Shown: positions 1 to 10,723 of the stretch, piece by piece
Position numbering within the stretch: the first letter of the stretch is position 1
How the letters are laid out: each line of letters opens with the position of its first letter
DNA from: Ursus arctos
Lineage: Eukaryota; Chordata; Mammalia; Carnivora; Ursidae
Direction: 5' to 3'
Assembly: GCF_023065955.2 (NCBI RefSeq)
Contig: NW_026623008.1
Location: 18,596,001 to 18,660,000 of the forward strand
Length of the DNA: 64,000 nucleotides
The notes under the pieces: model-generated
What the model saw: the letters and a program-made list of their open reading frames with translations, nothing else
What the model was told of the DNA's origin: nothing
Databases searched by the model: none
Program-made: the position numbers and the translations under genes

Positions 1-30
1 AAGGTCATCTTGCCCCCACCAAATGGCACC

Positions 31-396
31 TGACTTAGTCCGTTGGGGCTGCTATAGCAGAATGCCACAGACTGGGGAGCTTAAAGAGCAGACATTTCTT
101 TCTCATGGTTCTGGAGGCTGGGAAGTCCAAGGTTAAAATGCCAGCAGATTCATTGCCTGCTTGATGGCTGGCTTCCTGGTTCATGAACAGCTGTCATCTC
201 TCTGTGTCCTCACGTGGTAGAAGGGGTGAGAGCTCTCTGGGGCCCCTTTCTAAGGACACAAATCCCATTCACGAGGGCTTCACCGTCATGACTTAATCAC
301 TTTCCAAAGACCTCGCCTCCTGATACCATCACATTGGGAGTTAGGACTTCAACATACGAAATTTGGGGGGACACAAACATTCAGTCTGTTGATACA
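31..396 (-). repeat. MLT1-type (MaLR) solitary LTR, minus strand
   Basis: Read on the plus strand, it opens tgacttagtccgttgggg and closes ttcagtctgttgataca, so the element in its own direction starts TG and ends CA as LTRs do. Internal landmarks match the MLT1 consensus I remember: tttctcatggttctggaggc, catcacattgggagttagg and acttcaacatacgaaattt. This is an old mammalian LTR of the ERVL-MaLR group with no coding capacity. The exact subfamily was not determined. Confidence 0.85.
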
Positions 397-635
397 CCTT
401 TTAATAGGGAAAATCCCCAGGCTTCCACGTGCCAGGGAGGGAACACGCTTTCCCACTTGAGAAACAAAAGTCCGGTATGACGGCAGTCCCTGTAGCTTTG
501 GTTATTCTAAAATGGTGAGGCTTGGATGGTAAGTGGCATTTCCTGCTCCCAAAGAGCAGGGACACCTGGGGACCCGATGAAGCTTTTAGAGGCCGTGACC
601 GAAGACCAGGCAGGCTGGTTGAGTCCAGACAAATC

Positions 636-737
636 CAGTAGGACCATCTACTTACACTGCAGTCCTAACAGCAGCAGCTCCAGGGTCAGTAGGACCATCT
701 ACTTACATTGCAGTCCTAACAGCAGCAGCTCCAGGGT
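636..737. repeat. 51-bp tandem duplication (two copies, one mismatch)
   Basis: The unit starting cagtaggaccatctactt and ending agcagctccagggt occurs at 636-686 and again at 687-737. The copies differ at one base (c versus t, in tacactgc/tacattgc). The 51 bp length keeps any reading frame, but nothing suggests it is coding. High identity points to a recent duplication. Confidence 0.95.
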
Positions 738-1029
738 CTCCATGCGAGCATGTAGCAGGTGCGCAGTGAGGTCTGCACAAGCCGTGAATGAGTCCTACAG
801 AGAAGAACAGGGCTGGATCAGACTAGCGCTCTAAGGCTCACAGGTATTCCTTGTTCACTCCGCCTCTAAAATCCACGCTTATAAACCACAGCTCTGTAAG
901 GCCTCTTCAGTTGTGTTCATCAATCCGACGTGCTTGGTGGCCCTGCCCTCTCAGTCACAACGCATGTCCTTTCAAGTACAAGAGCCTGGGATCTGGTGAG
1001 GGGGTAGAGGGTGGGGGAGACGGTGCGTG

Positions 1030-1115
1030 AGAGTTCCAGTCGCTCCACATCCTTACCAATGCTTAATATTGTCAGTCTTTTAAATTTTAGTCCTTCTGGC
1101 AGGCGGTGTGGGGGG
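1030..1115 (-). repeat. Ancient L1 fragment, minus strand
   Basis: The text ccagtcgctccacatcc, accaatgcttaatattgtca and ttttaaattttagtccttct is the antisense of the 3' part of old mammalian L1 elements. A similar stretch appears at about 6885-6960. Confidence 0.6.
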
Positions 1116-1239
1116 GAAACACTATCCTCTTTGAACCTCTTGGAATTTATGTATTTGTGAACTCTGCACTTTTGTTCAGTCCCCACTCTGGGCTAAGGGG
1201 TAGGGAGAACAGAGATGAGTGGTCATGGTCTGTGCTCCC

Positions 1240-1430
1240 ACAGGCTTGCGTCAGACCGCCGGCGTGACTCCTGCTCCACCGCTCCCTGGATTTGCCAACC
1301 TGGGGCAGATCCATCCCGCTAAGTCTCGGCTTCCTCCTCTGTAAAGTGGGGTTGGTAAGTGCAGTGACGTGTGTAACAGGCCTGGCCTACACAGGGACTC
1401 AGTAGATTTCATGCTGCCTGTTACTGTTCA
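1240..1430 (+). repeat. MIR SINE relic
   Basis: Degraded MIR wording in order: a gctccaccgctccctgg head region, caacctggggcag, tcggcttcctcctctgtaaa and cctacacagggactcagtag. Confidence 0.55.
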
Positions 1431-2011
1431 TCCCTCTGCCTGCGGGCCGACAAATGGCAGCAGGCACCAAAGGTTTAAGAACGATTTGTGAGAGGAGAAT
1501 TTAATAATAATAGCTAACATTCATTGGACATTGAACATTTACTGGGTATCAAATGCTGTTCTAAGTGCCTTTCGGACATTACTTGAAATATATAAAATCT
1601 TATTGGTTTCCGTAATTTGTTTGCAAATTGAGAAAAGGCCCTTGTGGTCTGATTTTCATGGCAGAACACCTGGTTACAACGCACGGGCACCCAATGGCTT
1701 CCTAGGAACACGATGCTAGGACCTCAGAGGTAGCAGGCTAGGAACGAGTGGCATCTGCTTTGCCTCTGAGTGGGTGCTGATGACTTTCATGTACCCGCTC
1801 CTGCCCACTGTTCGGATCCTGAGTGTTAATGACATAGAAAGACGGAAGATGTGGCATCTTGAAGAAAGATCGGTGTTCAGTAGGGTTGAAAGGCCCTGGG
1901 TGAGTGGTTCCCAGACTCGGGTTCTTGTCCCTGGCAGATGCAGTTTTAGGGAAGCTCTCTCCCTTCTCTGGGCCTCAGGGCACCCACCTGTTTGCAATGT
2001 TGAACTCAGTG

Positions 2012-2450
2012 TATCGGTTAGCTGTTGCTGTATAACGAACCATCCCACAACTGAGGGATTTAAAACAAAAACCATTTATTAGTTCTCACGTGTCTGGAGG
2101 CATCTGGCAGGTCACCTGGGTGCCAGATGTCTAGGATGGCTTCGGTGGGATGACCTAGCTTTGCTACATGTGGCCCCAGACTTCTTCTCATGGCAGGGAC
2201 AGGGTCTGAAAGAACAGATGGAAGCGTGCATATCCTCTTAAGACCCTGGCTCAGAACTAGCACACTGTCCCTTTCTTCATATTCTGTTGGCCAGGCGAGT
2301 TAAAAGCCCAGTCTAGATACAAGGGCCAAAGACATAGACTCCATCTCTTAATGGGAGCAGCTGCTAAGTCACGGGGCCAAAGGTGTGGGTACAGGGAAGG
2401 GTGGAGAATAGGGAGTGCTTTTGCAATCCACCACACTTGGATTCCTTCCT
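2012..2450 (-). repeat. Ancient LTR-like repeat (family uncertain)
   Basis: It starts gtatcggttagctgttgctg and continues tataacgaaccatcccac and taaaacaaaaaccatttatt. This wording recurs in diverged form at 24650-25080. It resembles mammalian LTR repeats read in antisense, ending near a cattctgttggccaggcg segment. I could not fix the family. Confidence 0.5.
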
Positions 2451-2636
2451 ACTCTAACACCTTTGAAGTCAAATATCTCCTGGGTCACTGCGAGAGAAAA
2501 AAGGTAGGATCCCCATCATCTCGGGCCCAGGCTACATGCACCTTTCCTGGATTTGGGATAAATTGACCAGGCACCCTATCACTGTTGGTGCAGAGCTTAG
2601 ATCCAAATGGACAGAATTAAAGACACGGTTTCATGC

Positions 2637-2790
2637 CGCTACTCATTCTACATTTATTGAGCACCACTTGTATGCCAGCTACTGAGCTAAGCCCCAAGAA
2701 GGTAGGTTAGCCCCTGCTCTCAAGACATGCTCAGGCCTGAGCATACCAGACGGAGCATTATGATGCAGCAGACATGGGGGTTTATGGAGT
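2637..2790 (+). repeat. Ancient mammalian interspersed repeat fragment
   Basis: The text acatttattgagcaccactt followed by gtatgccagctactgagct and cccctgctctcaaga is a widely dispersed mammalian repeat motif; the same theme appears at 4890-4995 and 51795-51920. Family not named with confidence. Confidence 0.4.
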
Positions 2791-3099
2791 CACAGAGAAG
2801 GCGCCCTGGATTTGTTTTAACACAGTACCAGAGAGCTCCCTGCAGTCCGGGCTTCCTTCATCCCAATTCCGAGGCAGATCCATGGGTTTCTTTTTAGACC
2901 ACATACAAATCAGGGGGCCTTAGGGCCTAAGAGTTCCATTTAAACTCCACGACTCTGCAGTTAGCCCCATCCAAACCCCTCCAGCACTGGGCAACAGGAA
3001 ATGGGAAAATAGAACAAGGTGTCCAGGGCCTGCGTGTGAATTGGATTAGTCCCCTCCTGTGCTCTAGGACTGTCCCTGGCTGCTATTTGCAGCCGCAAA

Positions 3100-3725
3100 C
3101 CAAGGCGACAGGTTACTGAGCGCTTGCAAGCAAGTGAGCTTCAGAGGGAGTTATATAAACCTTTGTGTTCCCCGTAGCCCCTCCTCAAATATGTACCCAG
3201 CTGGCACTTTTCCTTAAATATCACTCATTTTTAAAAGGGGAAATATGTTGGTGGTGCTGAAATAGATCACACTTTAAAATGCAGAGTAGCAGAAGAGTCC
3301 GTTCAAATTATTCTCTTAATAGAGTTCTTCAGAGGGAGGAAGTGATGGGGGAACATAATCACTTCTTTTGTCGTTGGAGCAGAATGTAAGGGCTGCAATC
3401 CATTTGTCTGCAAATGTGTCTCTTCAGTACAAATTGCAGCAAGCAATCCATTCCCAGGGTAAATGATCTTTAATTAAAGTCAGTCAGTTGTCTTGGGTGG
3501 TTGGTGGGGACAGAGGGTTGTTTGAAACCCAAACCAATATAAATCTCCTTCCCCTTAAAAATAAAAAAAGAATATTTTTTAATTACTTTTCCCCCCTGAT
3601 TTGATAATTAGGGGAAAGCTTTGTTGATAAGTAAAACTACTCTGGCTCTATTCACAAATAAAAATTTTGATAGTAAGGCCTCAGAAAAGCAGTATAAGAA
3701 TTTCTGTAGCAATCCTGGTAAACAC
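3100..3725. promoter_or_regulatory. AT-rich repeat-poor block, candidate conserved non-coding element
   Basis: About 600 bp without recognisable repeat wording, with clustered homeobox-type TAAT/ATTA cores (tttaattaaagt, tttgataattagg), cttaatag and several GATA cores. It contrasts with the repeat-dense surroundings. That it is an enhancer is inference; no alignment was available. Confidence 0.25.
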
Positions 3726-4233
3726 ACGTCCTCGAGCATGGATTTTTGTAGCTGAAGTGCCTTATGTGTCTTGCATGAGCTTTTGAAAGCTTAGATGAAT
3801 GAGGTGGCTCAGAAAGCAGATAAAAAAAATGGGAGGAAATTATACTGATCCAAAAGAAGATAAATGTCCACTAATTCCCAGATTAACATTGTAGACTCCT
3901 GTGTTTTTATAGGGGAATTTTTGCAGTGCTGATAATGTGAGATTGGTTTACAGTGTCACATACCAGGTAGAATCAGCAAGGCCTTGTCTGAGTTCTCAGA
4001 CTCAGCTATACTCAGAAGGAAGGAGAGTGCAGCAACCTGGTGGTGCCCCGGTACATGTATTAGAACACAACACTATCCCCAAGATGATGTATTTTAGGGA
4101 TGACATTGACCCTCAAGGTCAACTGTGTTAGTTTGCACTCTCTGAGTTGCAAAAAAAAAGCAAAGACTCAAACCCATTTGGTTTAAACCCAAAGGAATTT
4201 ACTAGATCACTTGATTGAAATCACTAGGATTGG

Positions 4234-4430
4234 GGGTACCTGGGTGGCACAGCGGTTAAGCGTCTGCCTTTGGCTCAGGGCGTGATCCCCGCGTTATGGG
4301 ATCGAGCCCCATATCAGGCTCCTCTGCTATGAGCCTGCTTCTTCCACTCCCACTCCCCCTGCTTGTGTTCCCTCTCTCTCTGGCTGTCTCTATCTCTCTC
4401 GAATAAATAAATACAATCTTTAAAAAAAAA
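4234..4430 (+). repeat. CAN-SINE with perfect 16-bp target duplication
   Basis: The element begins gggtacctgggtggcac and includes the tRNA-like head cagcggttaagcgtctgcc and gggatcgagcccc, a CT-rich middle and a gaataaataaat tail. It is flanked by aaatcactaggattgg at 4218-4233 and 4431-4446, identical in 16 of 16 positions. The perfect duplication suggests a fairly young insertion. Confidence 0.95.
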
Positions 4431-5005
4431 AAATCACTAGGATTGGACTTCAGGCACAGCTTGATCCAGGCATCAGATGATGCCACTAAGACTCAGTTTC
4501 TTTTTCTCTGCCCCTGTGATCTACTTTCTCAGTTTGGCTACAGCTAAATTAGCTTCCATCCACCCAATTTGTGCATGGCATAAAAGTGCCATTTTCTTAA
4601 TTGTTTCAGTCGAAGTCCTAAGATTAGCTCTAATAAGCTTTGGTTGGGCCCATGGCTCTGTCTGTCCCTGACTAATCCTTATTTCCAGAGAACTGAAAGG
4701 TGCGGACTGCCTGAGGTCTGGATTACACGATCATCCCCACTGCTCAGGGTCTGGATGGTCCCACCCCAAAAAAGACATGGACTAGGAGTGAGGGAGGAGA
4801 GGTAGTACCCAGAAGGCGATTTAAAGAAGGATGTGTGGATACTGACCTTTGAAACCTCAGACTTCAGCTACATTAGCTTTTCATTCTCTCCTTCCACAAA
4901 TACCTGAGATCCCACAGCACATCTTCTGGAGCTAGGTACAAGGGTTACGGTGGTAACCAGGAGGGTCTAGGCCCTGCCCTCAGACAGCAAGCTCAGTCCA
5001 TCTTG

Positions 5006-5410
5006 TGTATGTTAGTTAACTTGGGCTGCTGTAACAGCATACCACAGACTGGTGGCTTAAACAACAGAAATTTATTTCTCACAGTTCTGGAGTCTAGAAG
5101 TCCAAGATCAAGGTGCCAGCAACATGAGCTTCATTCTGACACCTCTTCTCTTGGCTTGTAGGCCACTGCGATCATGCTGTGTGTTCACATCTCATGTGAC
5201 TTCTTTGCGTACATGTCAGGCGAGGGAGAGAGACAGGCAGAAGGACAGCAAGGTCTCTGGCGTCTCTCCTTATGGAGACACTAATCCCGTCAGGGGGTCC
5301 CACCTTCATGACCTGTCTAACCCAGAGGCCTCATCTCCAAATGCCATCATTTAGGGGTTAGGATTTCAACATATGAATTTGGGGGAGACACAAACGTTCG
5401 GTCTGGAACA
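5006..5410 (-). repeat. MLT1-type (MaLR) solitary LTR, second copy, minus strand
   Basis: It shares landmarks with the LTR at 31-396: gggctgctgtaacagc, ttatttctcacagttctgg, ccaagatcaaggtgccagc, gggttaggatttcaaca and acacaaacgttcggtctgg. Same orientation, so the pair might be two independent solitary LTRs. No MaLR internal sequence is evident between them. Confidence 0.85.
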
Positions 5411-5619
5411 TCGTGCTGGAACTTGAATCATGGTCTTCCAGCCAACGCAGTGTTTTCCCGGAGAATCTTCTGTGTGCCAGCCCTGGAAACAGAAAGATGA
5501 GGAGCCCCAGGGCCCTGCCCACAAGCAGTGTAGACAAATCCTGCTGGTGGTGTCTGGGAGAGTCTACAGCACTGGGAAAAGAGCACTTCACTGTTATGCC
5601 TTTGCTCATTTTCTTACTT

Positions 5620-6065
5620 AGGATGGGATCCTACTGGAACTAAAAGAAAACCCAAAATAGCAGTGGCTTAACCAGAATAGAAGTTACTTCCCTCTTAAAG
5701 TCTGGGTAGTCAGTCTAGGACTGGGGTGGGAGCTCCACTCTCCACAGCAACTCCAGTTCGTCTCTTCCTCCTTAGCGACGCCTTCTACCTTGTGCTCCAA
5801 GGGGGCTGCTCGGGCTCTAGTCATCATGTCCACATCCCAGCAAGGGAAGACAAGGACGAGAAGGAATGTTGCCACCCTTCAAACATATTCTGCAGAAGTT
5901 GCACCCACCACTCCCACTTACGTCCCAGTGATCGAAACGTGCACACGTGCCTGCACCTAGCTGCAAGGGAGGCTGAAGACAGAGCCTCTCTTCTCATAGC
6001 CCTGTGTTCAGCTAAAGCCGTGGCTTCTGTTTCTCTGGAAATCAAGGGAGAATGGACATTAGGGA
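5620..6065 (-). repeat. Ancient LTR-like repeat (family uncertain)
   Basis: Landmarks include aaaatagcagtggcttaa, tagtcagtctaggactgggg, cagaagttgcacccaccact and gcacctagctgcaaggga. The arrangement recalls old mammalian LTRs in antisense and is similar in plan to 16760-17080. Confidence 0.5.
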
Positions 6066-6079
6066 GCAGCTAACAGACT

Positions 6080-6225
6080 CGACCACACTTGCTTGCTCTG
6101 CACACGGGTCCCTGCCCTTTCTTCTGTATGTCTCTCACATTCGTTTTTAAAAACCAAGCTGACACACGACCTCCTCCGTGAAGTCTCCCTGGTTTTTAAC
6201 CCCAGTCAAATAGCTCTATCCCTTT
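6080..6225 (+). repeat. L2 LINE fragment
   Basis: Sequence such as cacgacctcctccgtgaagt followed by ctccctgg is typical of the L2 3' region in sense orientation. Confidence 0.55.
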
Positions 6226-6229
6226 TTCC

Positions 6230-6998
6230 CCCCTTACTAATCAATTATATTGAGATACAATTTCATACAGTAAAATGTACACATTTCAAGCATACAGGTC
6301 AGTACATTTTGACAGATGCTTTTAACCACCGCCAACATCAAGATACACAACATTTTTATTTATTTATTTTTTTACCTCTGAAAGGTCCCCCAGGCCCCAT
6401 TTGCAGTTCAGATTTCCTTAACTTCTGGCTCGGGCAATCACCGATCTGCTTCCTGTCAATCTAGATTAGTTTGAACCTTCTGGAGTTTTGTATAAATAAA
6501 ATCATAATATAATAATAAATATAATAAAATGAGTGTACACTCTTATGTCTTGGTCTTTCAGTTCACGTAATGTTGTATGTATCAGGAGTTCGCTCCTTTT
6601 TATTGCTCACTAGTGTTTCCTCGTGCGGGTGGACCCTGCTTGGTTTATCCACCACCACCCACTATCCAGCTGGTGGGCGTTTGGGTTCTTTCCACTCTGG
6701 GGCTCTTACAAATAAGGCTGCTTTGTGTCTTTGTGTACAGGTCGTGGTGCAGATGTGTATTTTCCTTTCTCTTCTGCATATACCCAGGAGCAGAATTGCT
6801 GGGCATTATATGAAGTGTCTAACTTTGTCAGGAGCTGCCAAACTCTTTTTCAAAGTAACTACCATTTTCCATCCTGCTTTCAGTTCCAGTTGCTCCACAT
6901 CTTCACCAACCCTTGGTATTGTCAGCCTTTTTTTTTTTTTTAATTTTAGTTATTCTGGTGGATAAGTATTGATATCTCATTGTAGCTTTATTTAGTTT
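6230..6998 (-). repeat. Ancient L1 3' region, minus strand
   Basis: Antisense L1 wording in order: tatattgagatacaatttca, agtacattttgacagatgc, cccaggagcagaattgctgg, tcaggagctgccaaactc, gttgctccacatcttcac and gatatctcattgtagc. An AT-rich simple segment is embedded at 6490-6533. A second, better preserved antisense L1 follows at 7465. Confidence 0.8.
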
Positions 6999-7051
6999 CC
7001 ACACTCATCTCTCTCCCTCTCCGTCTCCGTCTCTCTATGTCTCTCTCTCTA

Positions 7052-7052
<1 letters not shown>

Positions 7053-7089
<37 letters not shown>
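7053..7089. repeat. (CA)n microsatellite, 37 bp
   Basis: An uninterrupted CA dinucleotide run at 7053-7089, preceded by a CT-rich stretch from about 7004. Confidence 0.97.
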
Positions 7090-7091
<2 letters not shown>

Positions 7092-8424
7092 CCCATTCTC
7101 CATTCCTTCTTTTACCGAATATTAACAAACTATCAATTATTTGGTGTTTAACATCATGGCAGCTCTGCATGGCCAATCCTGATACGGCATGACTTTCTTC
7201 TCTTTCCTACATAACTGTGTTCCTGCAGTTTGTAATTGTCCCACTTGTTTGCTGCTGAGTTTGTTACCGTTACCTCCGCATCTCCGCGTCCTCCCTCCTG
7301 CAGATTCCTCTCCGCGTGTTCGAGGGCATCAGGTGCGGCATCGAGTTCTTCCTCTTGAAGGTCTCTCTTTGAGCCTCTGATCTGCTCCGTTCTGGAGACT
7401 TGACCCCCAGGCCTGTTGCACGGCGGCTCTTCTCTGTGGATCTTGTGGCCTCTCTTGGTTTTATTTTTTAATAGTTCATGTTGACATGTAAGCTACATGT
7501 CATAAAATTCACCCATTTTTAGGTGTGCAATTCCGCGAATTTTAGTATATTTACAGAGCTGTATCACAGCACCACAATCTGATTTTACATTTTCAGCACC
7601 TAGAAAGAAACCTTGTGCCCATTCCCACCCCCGGCCACAGGCAACTACCCGTTTACTCTCTGTCTCTGTACATTTGCCTTTTCTGAACATCTCATTAACA
7701 TGGGACCACACAGTCTGGGGTCCTTTGCATCTGGCTTCTTACACTGAGCGTCCTGTTTCAAGGTTCATCTGTGTAGTAGCATGTATCGCTTTCTCTTCAT
7801 TGCTGAGTAATATTTCATGAAGGACACACTGCGTTTTATGTTTGCATTCATCGGCTGATGGACATTTGGGTTGTTTCCACCTTTTGGCTGCTATGAATAA
7901 TGCTGCTGTGAACATTCACGTACAAATTTTTGCGTCAACCAGTGCTTTTCTTTCTTTTGGGTGTGTATGCCCAGGAATGGAATTGCTGGGTCATGGGAGG
8001 CCTCTTTGTTGAACTTTTTGAGAAACTGCCAGATTGTTTTCTAAGGACCCTGCACCATTTTACATGGCCACCAGCAGTGTGTGAGGGTTACGACTTCTCC
8101 CGTCCTGGCCAATACCTGTGATAGTCTATCATCCTTTTTATTACAGTGATCCTAGTAGGAATGAAGTGATCTCATCGTGGTTTTGATTTGTATTCCCCTG
8201 CTACCTGATGAGGTTGAGCATCTTTTTGCGTGTTTATTGATCAAGTGTGTTTATCTTGTTGAAGAGATATGTATTCAAATCCTTTGCCCATATTTTAATT
8301 GGGTAATTTATCTTTTTTATTGTTGAGTTGTAAGAGTTCTTTCTATATTCCTGATACCGGTCCCTTTTGGATATATAGTTTGCAAACATTTCCTTCCAAT
8401 TTGTGGATTGTCTTTCACTTTCTT

Positions 8425-8634
8425 TTTTTTTTTTTTTTTAAGATTTTTTTAAATTTATTTATTTGACAGAGATAGAGATAGCCAGCGAGAGAGGGAACAC
8501 AAGCAGGGGGAGTGGGAGAGGAAGAAGCAGGCTCATAGCGGAAGAGCCTGATGTGGGGCTCGATCCCACAATGCGGGGATCACGCCCTGAGCCGAAGGCA
8601 GACGCTTAACCGCTGTGCCACCCAGACGCCCCCC
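8425..8634 (-). repeat. CAN-SINE, minus strand, perfect 16-bp target duplication
   Basis: It begins with the T-rich tail complement and aagattttt, and ends cgctgtgccacccagacgcc. Flanks are tgtctttcactttctt at 8409-8424 and 8635-8650, identical at 16 of 16 positions. Same head variant as the SINE at 4234. Confidence 0.95.
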
Positions 8635-8657
8635 TGTCTTTCACTTTCTTGATGGTA

Positions 8658-8879
8658 TAGTTATCTTTTTTTTTTTTTTTTAGATTTTATTTATTGATTT
8701 GAGTGAAAGAGAGACCGAGATAGCGACTGAGAAGGCGAGAGAGAGCACAAGCGGGGAGGAGAGGGAGAAGCAGGCTCCCCTTTAAGCAGGGAACCCAATG
8801 CAAGGCTGGATCCCAGGACCCTGGGATCACGACCTGAGCCAAAGGCAGATGCTTAATGGACTGAGCCACCCAGGTGCCC
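8658..8879 (-). repeat. CAN-SINE, minus strand
   Basis: T-rich start, agattttatttattgattt, a CT-rich complement, tgggatcacgacctgagc and ggactgagccacccaggtg. A short duplicate (cttgatggt) flanks it at about 8649 and 8880. The insertion lies immediately beside the SINE at 8425-8634, within the same L1. Confidence 0.85.
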
Positions 8880-9636
8880 CTTGATGGTCTCATTTTCAAC
8901 ACAAGTTTTAAATTGGTTGTAGTCCAATTCTCTATTTTTTCTTTGGTTACTTGTACTTTTGAGGTGTCATATCTAAGAAACCATTGCCTAACCCAAGGTC
9001 ATGAACTCCTGTGTTTTCTTCTAAAAGTGTTTCCGTTTTAGCCCTTATTTTAGAACTGTGATCTATTTTGAGTTGCTTGATGTGTATGGTGTGAGGTAGG
9101 AGTCCAACTTCATTCTTTTATGTGTGGATAGCTAGTTGTCCCAGCAGTATTTGTTGAAAAGGCGATTCTTTCTCCATCGAGTGGTGTTAGCACCCTTGTC
9201 AAAAGGCAGTTGACCGTAATGTAAGATTTTATTTCTGGACTGTCAGCTCTGTTCCATTGATCTCCACGCCTGTCCTTATGCCAGTATCACACTGTCTTGA
9301 TTATTACAGCTTTGTAGTTTTTAAAACAGGAAGTGTGAGTCTTCCAACTTTGTTCTTCTTGTTCAAGATTGTTTGGGCTATTGTTTGGCTGTTCCTTGTA
9401 TGAGTGCTTGTACTTCCGTATGAGTTTTAAGATCAGCTTGTCAACTGCCACAAAAAAAGCCAGCTGGGATTTTGATAGGCATTACACTGAATTAATTTGG
9501 AGAGTATTGCCATCTTGACATATTAAAGTCTTCTAGTCCACAAATATGGAACATCTTTCCATTTATTTAGATCTTCTTTAATTTCTTTCAACAGTGTTTT
9601 CTAAATTTCGGTGTTTTAGGATTTTTTAATTTTTAG

Positions 9637-10026
9637 AATTTAAAAATTTTTTTTAAAGATTTTAGTAAGGAGGGCACATATTGCATGGTGCACTGGGTGT
9701 TATACGCAACTAATGAATCATTGAACTTTGCATCAAAAACCAGGGATGTACTGTATGGTGACTAACATAATATAATAAAAAAATATTATTATAAAAAAAT
9801 AAATCAACAAGTAAAAAAAATATTAAGATTTTATTTATTTATTTGACAGAGAGACAGACACAGTGAGAGAGGAAGCACAGGCAGGGGGAGTGGGAGAAGG
9901 AGAAGCAGGCTTCCCACTGAGCAGGGAGCCCGATGTGGGGCTTGAAGCGGGGCTCTATCCCAGGACCCTGGAATCAAGACCTGAACTGAAGGCAGGCATC
10001 CAACGACTGAGCCACCCAGGTGCCCC
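9637..10026 (-). repeat. CAN-SINE, minus strand, split by an L1 3' tail
   Basis: The SINE tail begins at about 9640 and its body resumes at 9834, ending tgagccacccaggtgcccc at 10026. Flanks taatttttag lie at 9627-9636 and 10027-10036, with further imperfect match beyond. The middle is occupied by the L1 fragment at 9665-9824, so this SINE is older than that L1 insertion. Confidence 0.85.
9665..9824 (+). repeat. Carnivore L1 3' end inserted into a SINE tail
   Basis: The text ggagggcacatattgcatgg, gcactgggtgttatacgc and gtactgtatggtgactaaca, then an A-rich end, is the 3' terminus of carnivore L1. It is flanked by aagatttta at 9656-9664 and 9825-9833, both within the SINE tail, marking a 5'-truncated retrotransposition. 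Confidence 0.88.
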
Positions 10027-10058
10027 TAATTTTTAGGATTTTAAAATTCCTTAGGATT

Positions 10059-10463
10059 GTTTTTTAAAGATTTATTTATGTATTTGAGGGGGGAGGGGCA
10101 AGGGGAGAGGGAGAGACAGTCCCAAGCAGACTCCATAATGAGTGCAGAGCCCAACACAGGGCTTAATCTCACCACCCTGATATCTCAACCTAAGCAGAAA
10201 CCAAGAGTCAGATTCTTTTTTTTTTTTTTTAAAGATTTTATTTATTTATTTGACACAGAGAGAGACAGCCAGCGAGAGAGGGAACACAAGCAGGGGGAGT
10301 GGGAGAGGAAGAAGCAGGTTCCCAGCAAAGGAGCCTGATGTGGGGCTCGATCCCAGGACTCCGGGATCACGCCCTGAGCCAAATGCTCACGCTTAACGAC
10401 TGAGCCACCCAGGCGCCCCCAAGAGTCAGACTCTTAACTGACTGTGCCATCCAGGTGCCCCAG
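10059..10463 (-). repeat. Older CAN-SINE, minus strand, interrupted by a younger SINE
   Basis: The outer element runs 10059-10200 and 10435-10463 and ends actgtgccatccaggtgccc. Its flanks ttccttaggatt are at 10047-10058 and 10464-10475. A second SINE has inserted into it. Confidence 0.85.
10217..10418 (-). repeat. Younger CAN-SINE nested inside another
   Basis: A T-run and aaagattttatttatttatt start the element, and gactgagccacccaggcgcc ends it. Flanks are ccaagagtcagattct (10201-10216) and ccaagagtcagactct (10419-10434), which differ at one base and are part of the outer SINE. Confidence 0.92.
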
Positions 10464-10501
10464 TTCCTTAGGATTTTTTATGTATAAGATTATGTCCTCT
10501 G

Positions 10502-10723
10502 TGGAGACAAACCATAAGAGACTCTTAATCATAGGAAACAAACTGAGGGTGGCTGGAGGGGAGGGAGGTGAGGGGATGGGGTGGCTGGGGGATGGCCATT
10601 AAGGAGGGCACGTGATGTAATGAGCCCTGGGTATTATATAAGACTGATGAATCGCTGAACTCTATCTCTAAAACCAATAATACTCTATATGTTAATAAAC
10701 TGAAATTTAAAAAAACAAACAAA
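10502..10723 (+). repeat. Carnivore L1 3' end fragment
   Basis: It starts tggagacaaaccataagaga and includes a G-rich polypurine stretch, gggcacgtgatgtaatgagc, tgaatcgctgaactc and an A-rich end. Flanks aagattatgtcctctg (10486-10501) and aggattatgtcttctg (10724-10739) form an imperfect duplication within the host antisense L1. Confidence 0.88.

Noticed and set aside
31..5410. Full-length MaLR provirus with LTRs at 31-396 and 5006-5410
   Set aside because: The LTRs share orientation but differ clearly in sequence, and no MaLR internal sequence was recognised between them; the interval holds a SINE and unrelated relics.
5726..6073. 115-residue frame as a small gene
   Set aside because: It lies across an ancient LTR-like repeat and lacks any domain or splice context.
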